A stretch of DNA of 7,721 bases from Patescibacteria group bacterium (GTDB lineage: Bacteria > Patescibacteriota > Microgenomatia > Levybacterales > UBA12049): assembly GCA_030917445.1 (NCBI GenBank), contig JAUPUR010000050.1, forward strand, positions 1-7,721, given 5' to 3'. The notes beneath the pieces are model-generated. The model did not search any database. It saw only the letters and a program-made list of their open reading frames with translations, and was not told where the DNA came from. Below, piece by piece: positions 5,132 to 7,721 of the stretch; the stretch's first letter is position 1, and each line of letters starts with the position of its first letter. The translations under genes and the position numbers were made by a program.

Positions 5132-5180
5132 TGCGGAGGAGTCAGGATTTCCCCTACGGGGACCATGCTTCTCATCCTGT
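5132..5180 (-). repeat. 49-nt tRNA-3'-half-like element, copy B (downstream of tRNA-Ser(GCU))
   Basis: Read on the minus strand: ACAGG, then the 29-nt insert beginning ATGAGAAG and ending GAAAT with nested hairpin CCCC-GTA-GGGG, then CCTGA, CTCCTCC, G and CA. CTCCTCC equals the 3' acceptor strand of the adjacent tRNA-Ser(GCU), and CAGG/CCTG equals part of its T-stem. Same length and order as copy A with no gaps. Relative to A the inner hairpin (CCTC/GAGG versus CCCC/GGGG) and the outer stem change on both sides and keep pairing. Confidence 0.78.
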
Positions 5181-5188
5181 TTTGAATG

Positions 5189-5279
5189 CGGAGGAGACAG
5201 GATTCGAACCTGCGCGAGCTTGTTTAAGAGCTCAGAGGGATAGCAACCCTCCGCAATGGACCAGCTATGCGACTCCTCC
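5189..5279 (-). tRNA. tRNA-Ser(GCU)
   Basis: 91-nt class II tRNA. The acceptor GGAGGAG (5279-5273) pairs with CTCCTCC, discriminator G at 5189. The anticodon arm is GAGGG, loop TTGCTAT, CCCTC, giving anticodon GCT (5244-5242) for AGC/AGU. A long variable arm (GAGCTC...) and T-arm GCAGG, TTCGAAT, CCTGT are visible. No CCA is encoded. Copy B of the tRNA-3'-like element begins 8 nt downstream of its 3' end. Confidence 0.94.
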
Positions 5280-5292
5280 AGAAAGTGGAATG

Positions 5293-5301
5293 ATTATACC
5301 A
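5293..5301 (-). promoter_or_regulatory. Promoter of tRNA-Ser(GCU), extended -10
   Basis: The minus strand reads TGG then a perfect -10 TATAAT (5298-5293), a consensus extended -10, in the gap between the upstream gene's stop codon (5318-5316) and the tRNA 5' end at 5279. The -35 region is poor (GCATAA at 17-nt spacing). Confidence 0.7.
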
Positions 5302-5315
5302 TGTGGGAAAGAAGA

Positions 5316-6737
5316 TTATGCGAATACGGAGTCATACCGATCAGCTACTGCATTACCGACTCCAGTTGCTGCAGCACTACCAGAAAGTATTGCATTTGAA
5401 AGGAAATTTCTACTTCCTAATGCTTTACGTACTTCAAGCCTTGAGGTCTTTCTTTCGAGATTAAGTTCACGACCCAAACTCTTTTGTGCTTTCATGCGAT
5501 CAAGAACTCTTGCATACTGAGTGGTTTTACTTGAATAGATAAGTGATTTTTGTTGTTTTTGTTCTGGATCATCTTCTTTTGCATAATCATCTTCAGCTCT
5601 ATTCATTTCAGTTAAAACTTCCTTTGCTTGTTTTTCCATTCTCTCAACGACTGTTGCTTGGTTGCGGAGTTGAATTTCTTTACGACAAAGATCTTGAAGT
5701 AATTTTTTAACTCTTTTTGTTCTCGCGCTTTCTTTAACGTCTTTCGATGAGTCGGGAGTAAGTATACCTTTTATAAATTCGCGTCCAATTTGTTCATCTT
5801 GATCAGAAAGCTTAAATCCTTGCGATTCTGCTAATTTTTGATTGAAGGCAATAATATCATCAACAGCATCTTGGCCTGTGAATAATTTGTCAGCAATAGT
5901 ATCACTTAATTCACTCATCTCTGCTTTGAGCTTCTTATCTGCTTCTTCACTATTTGCTTCTTCTTCAGGAGTTTCTTTACCCTCAAGTGCAGCTTTTTCT
6001 GCATCTGTTAATTCATTTGATTTTCCTTCCTCTATTTTTTTCATTCCAGATTCTTTTAACATTTGAGGATCTTGGTTAAGTGCATCTACACGTTGGTCAA
6101 TCTCTTGCAATCTCTTAATTTGTTCTGCTGAAAAGTTACCGTTTGAATCTTTGTTTTGAAGAATTTGTGCCCTTTCTTGAGAGAGAAGTGTTTTTTCTTC
6201 AGCAGGAGGAGTAGGGTTTTGTTCTGTTCTTGGAGCTGCATCAGGTCTTGTTGGAGCAGGTGTTTCAGTTGGTTGAGGTCTTACTGGTTCTGGACCAAGA
6301 TCTTGTGCAACACGAGCATCTTCTTCAGCAGATCGAGCTCTGTCTGCGTCTGTTGCTGGTGGGCCATTGAGAATTGATTGGCTTTGCGGATCAAGATCTG
6401 AGTTTGGTGAAGCGGGAACTTCTGTACCAACGCCACTATTAATAATATTTTGTCTTAACTCTGCACCGACTGCATCTGGATCAGCACCACGCATTGCTGC
6501 AAGTGGTCTATCTGGGGGAATAAATGCTTCATTTGAAGCTGTATCACTGGCGCTATCTAGGACAGAATCAACATCTTTGAGTACTGTTCCTGCATCTGCT
6601 GCGTGTGCATCGACTGCACCTTCCAAAACCCCTCCTGCAGCGGCACCAAGAGAAATAGGAGTTTCAGGCATTGCACCCGAGAGCGGTTGATTTATTTCTG
6701 GAACTTGTCCTCCTATCTCAGAATTTAAACTTGCCAT
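5316..6737 (-). CDS. Large low-complexity / coiled-coil protein, unknown function
   Basis: 473 aa, not recognised. Residues 1-140 are rich in Ala, Asp, Ser, Gly and Pro and look disordered. A Pro/Thr/Glu linker (about 148-180, with repeated TP/AP/RP pairs) follows. Residues 181-440 are highly charged and mostly helical, with coiled-coil-like stretches (for example about 265-285 and 335-385) and acidic, PEST-like segments. The last 30 residues are a small hydrophobic Ala/Gly/Ser tail (FLSNAILSGSAAATGVG). There is one Cys (351), no signal peptide, no clear membrane helix and no catalytic motif. ATG 6737 lies 2 nt after the stop of the 107-aa gene, so the two are almost certainly one operon. A GGAGGT site lies rather far upstream (15 nt gap), inside that gene. 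A scaffold or cell-surface-associated role is only a guess. Confidence 0.8.
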   Translation of the reverse strand: MASLNSEIGGQVPEINQPLSGAMPETPISLGAAAGGVLEGAVDAHAADAGTVLKDVDSVLDSASDTASNEAFIPPDRPLAAMRGADPDAVGAELRQNIINSGVGTEVPASPNSDLDPQSQSILNGPPATDADRARSAEEDARVAQDLGPEPVRPQPTETPAPTRPDAAPRTEQNPTPPAEEKTLLSQERAQILQNKDSNGNFSAEQIKRLQEIDQRVDALNQDPQMLKESGMKKIEEGKSNELTDAEKAALEGKETPEEEANSEEADKKLKAEMSELSDTIADKLFTGQDAVDDIIAFNQKLAESQGFKLSDQDEQIGREFIKGILTPDSSKDVKESARTKRVKKLLQDLCRKEIQLRNQATVVERMEKQAKEVLTEMNRAEDDYAKEDDPEQKQQKSLIYSSKTTQYARVLDRMKAQKSLGRELNLERKTSRLEVRKALGSRNFLSNAILSGSAAATGVGNAVADRYDSVFA

Positions 6738-6739
6738 AG

Positions 6740-7063
6740 TTAATTTTTTGCCACCTCCAGAGCTTGGTCAATATTCCCTTGTTTTATATGTTGTCTCATT
6801 TTCTCAATAAGAGTATTTTTTTGCTGTTCACTATAGTATGCCTCAATATATTCATTGAGTGCTACAAAATAACTGTCATTGCGAGTAAATGAATCAATTT
6901 TAGATTTAGCATCTTCAACAGAAGAGAAGGGTTCAATTTGTAAGAATTCTTTGGCGAGTGCTTTTGCACGAGGAATATCTATTTTTTCCTCTTTTAGGCC
7001 ACGCGCAAGTCTTTTAAGAAAGAGGTACTCGAGTTGATTGGTTACTTTTGATAGATCATTCAT
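6740..7063 (-). CDS. Small helical protein of unknown function, first gene of a two-gene operon
   Basis: 107 aa from ATG 7063, all-helical and highly charged (many Lys, Glu, Asp), no Cys, no signal peptide or membrane segment. It contains LARGLKEEKIDIPRAKALAKEFLQ and a C-terminal helix pair around TLIEKMRQHIKQGNIDQALEVAKN, which looks like a short helical-hairpin (TPR-like) repeat. Function is not recognised; it may be a CPR-conserved small protein. An extended -10 promoter ends 6 nt before the ATG, and the next gene starts 2 nt after its stop, so it leads the operon with the 473-aa protein and may be its partner. Confidence 0.75.
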   Translation of the reverse strand: MNDLSKVTNQLEYLFLKRLARGLKEEKIDIPRAKALAKEFLQIEPFSSVEDAKSKIDSFTRNDSYFVALNEYIEAYYSEQQKNTLIEKMRQHIKQGNIDQALEVAKN

Positions 7064-7069
7064 TGCAGG

Positions 7070-7078
7070 ATACTATCA
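7070..7078 (-). promoter_or_regulatory. Extended -10 promoter of the 107-aa/473-aa operon, leaderless type
   Basis: The minus strand reads TGA then TAGTAT (-10 at 7075-7070), exactly 6 nt before ATG 7063. The -35 is weak (CTATCA at 17 nt). It diverges from the comF promoter within a 65-bp intergenic region. Confidence 0.55.
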
Positions 7079-7113
7079 GCATAGAACATAAGTGATAGAA
7101 AAATCAAATTCTT

Positions 7114-7122
7114 TGCTAGACT
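7114..7122 (+). promoter_or_regulatory. Extended -10 promoter of comF, leaderless type
   Basis: TGC followed by -10 TAGACT (7117-7122), exactly 6 nt before the GTG at 7129. The TAG of the -10 is also the in-frame stop that closes the comF frame upstream, so the start must be at or after 7129. Confidence 0.55.
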
Positions 7123-7128
7123 AGATGT

Positions 7129-7721
7129 GTGGATTTTTTAAGTCTGCTTTTCCCTAAAAAATGTATAGGATGTCGGAGAATTGGATCCTATATTTGTAGT
7201 ACATGTTTTGCATTTATTGATTCATCTCCTCAACTTATTTGCGCAGAGTGTTCAAAATTCGCGATTAATGGATTGACACATCCTGTGTGTCGAAAGAAAT
7301 ACAGTATTGACGGTGTTTTTTCGGCAGTTGCGTATAAAGGTATCATGAAGAAAATTCTCTATCAGTATAAATTTGAGCCGTATGTTTTTGATTTATCTCG
7401 AACTCTTTCAGAAATTGTTTATGAAGGACTTTTAGAATACGAACCACTGAGTTATTTATCGAAAGAAAAAGTTGTTTTAGTCCCAATTCCTTTGTCAGAG
7501 AAGAAAAAAAAGCTAAGAGGGTATAATCAGTCGCTGCTTTTAGTAAAAAATTTGTCACAACTGAGTGGGTATATATATAGCGATATCCTGATTCGGCAAA
7601 AAAAGACTTTGCCTCAATATGCCTTATCAAAGGAAAAAAGGAGGGAAAATATAAAAGGCGCATTCGCCCTACAAGATGTATCTTACTTTGAAAATGTTCT
7701 TTTGGTAGATGACATCATGAC
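7129..7721 (+). CDS. comF: ComF-family phosphoribosyltransferase (C-terminus off window)
   Basis: 197 complete codons from GTG 7129, open at the right edge. The start MDFLSLLFPKKCIGC is typical of ComF/GntX proteins, with an N-terminal zinc-finger-like region: C12xxC15, C23xxC26, C38xxC41 and C54. The phosphoribosyltransferase domain follows, with the hallmark VPIPL and then RGYNQS, and ends at the window edge in VLLVDDIMT, the PRPP-binding loop, which normally continues with a Thr/Gly. In naturally competent bacteria ComF helps bring single-stranded DNA into the cell; in others its substrate is unclear. The GTG start is forced by an in-frame TAG at 7117 and supported by a promoter 6 nt upstream. 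A nearby ATG at 7125 is in another frame that stops after 10 codons. Confidence 0.93.
   Translation, partial: MDFLSLLFPKKCIGCRRIGSYICSTCFAFIDSSPQLICAECSKFAINGLTHPVCRKKYSIDGVFSAVAYKGIMKKILYQYKFEPYVFDLSRTLSEIVYEGLLEYEPLSYLSKEKVVLVPIPLSEKKKKLRGYNQSLLLVKNLSQLSGYIYSDILIRQKKTLPQYALSKEKRRENIKGAFALQDVSYFENVLLVDDIM

Noticed and set aside
5842..6690. Several plus-strand Ser/Ala/Cys-rich frames opposite the 473-aa gene
   Set aside because: Antisense translations of a low-complexity coding region; no ribosome site, promoter or family resemblance.

Overview
The window looks like a piece of a small-genome bacterium of the Candidate Phyla Radiation (Patescibacteria), possibly Microgenomates-like. That placement is an inference. 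It rests on AT-rich, tightly packed short genes, tRNA genes without an encoded CCA end, several apparently leaderless mRNAs, a VirB6/TrbL-like membrane protein with a signal peptide, and proteins resembling CPR-conserved families of unknown function. The standard bacterial code fits every gene.

Layout. 1-1019 (-) is the N-terminal part of a polytopic membrane protein that runs off the left edge. 1066-1152 (-) is tRNA-Ser(UGA). 1237-1830 (+) is a two-helix membrane protein of unknown function. From 1833 to about 2775 (+) lies what looks like one transcription unit: promoter, tRNA-Arg(GCG), tRNA-Ser(CGA), a Nudix hydrolase gene fitted between tRNAs, tRNA-Ser(GGA), a 49-nt tRNA-3'-end-like element, and a terminator shared with the opposite strand. 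2794-3225 (-) is an Hsp20 small heat-shock protein behind a promoter carrying a CIRCE (HrcA) operator. 3291-5087 (-) is a P1B-type metal ATPase. 5132-5180 (-) is a second copy of the 49-nt element, just downstream of tRNA-Ser(GCU) at 5189-5279 (-). 5316-7063 (-) is a two-gene operon: a 107-aa helical protein, then a 473-aa low-complexity/coiled-coil protein. 7129-7721 (+) is a divergent ComF-type phosphoribosyltransferase cut by the right edge.

Three themes stand out. (1) All four serine anticodon classes (UGA, CGA, GGA, GCU) lie within about 4.2 kb, plus an Arg tRNA with the unusual bacterial anticodon GCG. (2) Two of the tRNA-Ser genes are each followed by a gap-free 49-nt element. It imitates the T-arm, 3' acceptor strand and discriminator of a tRNA, has the T-loop replaced by a conserved nested hairpin, and its terminal arms match its own upstream tRNA rather than the other copy. 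This is the best candidate here for something undescribed. (3) Five protein genes have a -10 hexamer exactly 6 nt before the start codon, as expected for leaderless mRNAs. Hsp20 instead has a strong Shine-Dalgarno sequence and a CIRCE element.

The genes do not form one pathway. They cover housekeeping translation (tRNAs), nucleotide clean-up (Nudix), proteostasis (Hsp20), metal homeostasis (ATPase), DNA uptake or phosphoribosyl chemistry (ComF) and cell-envelope transport (VirB6-like).
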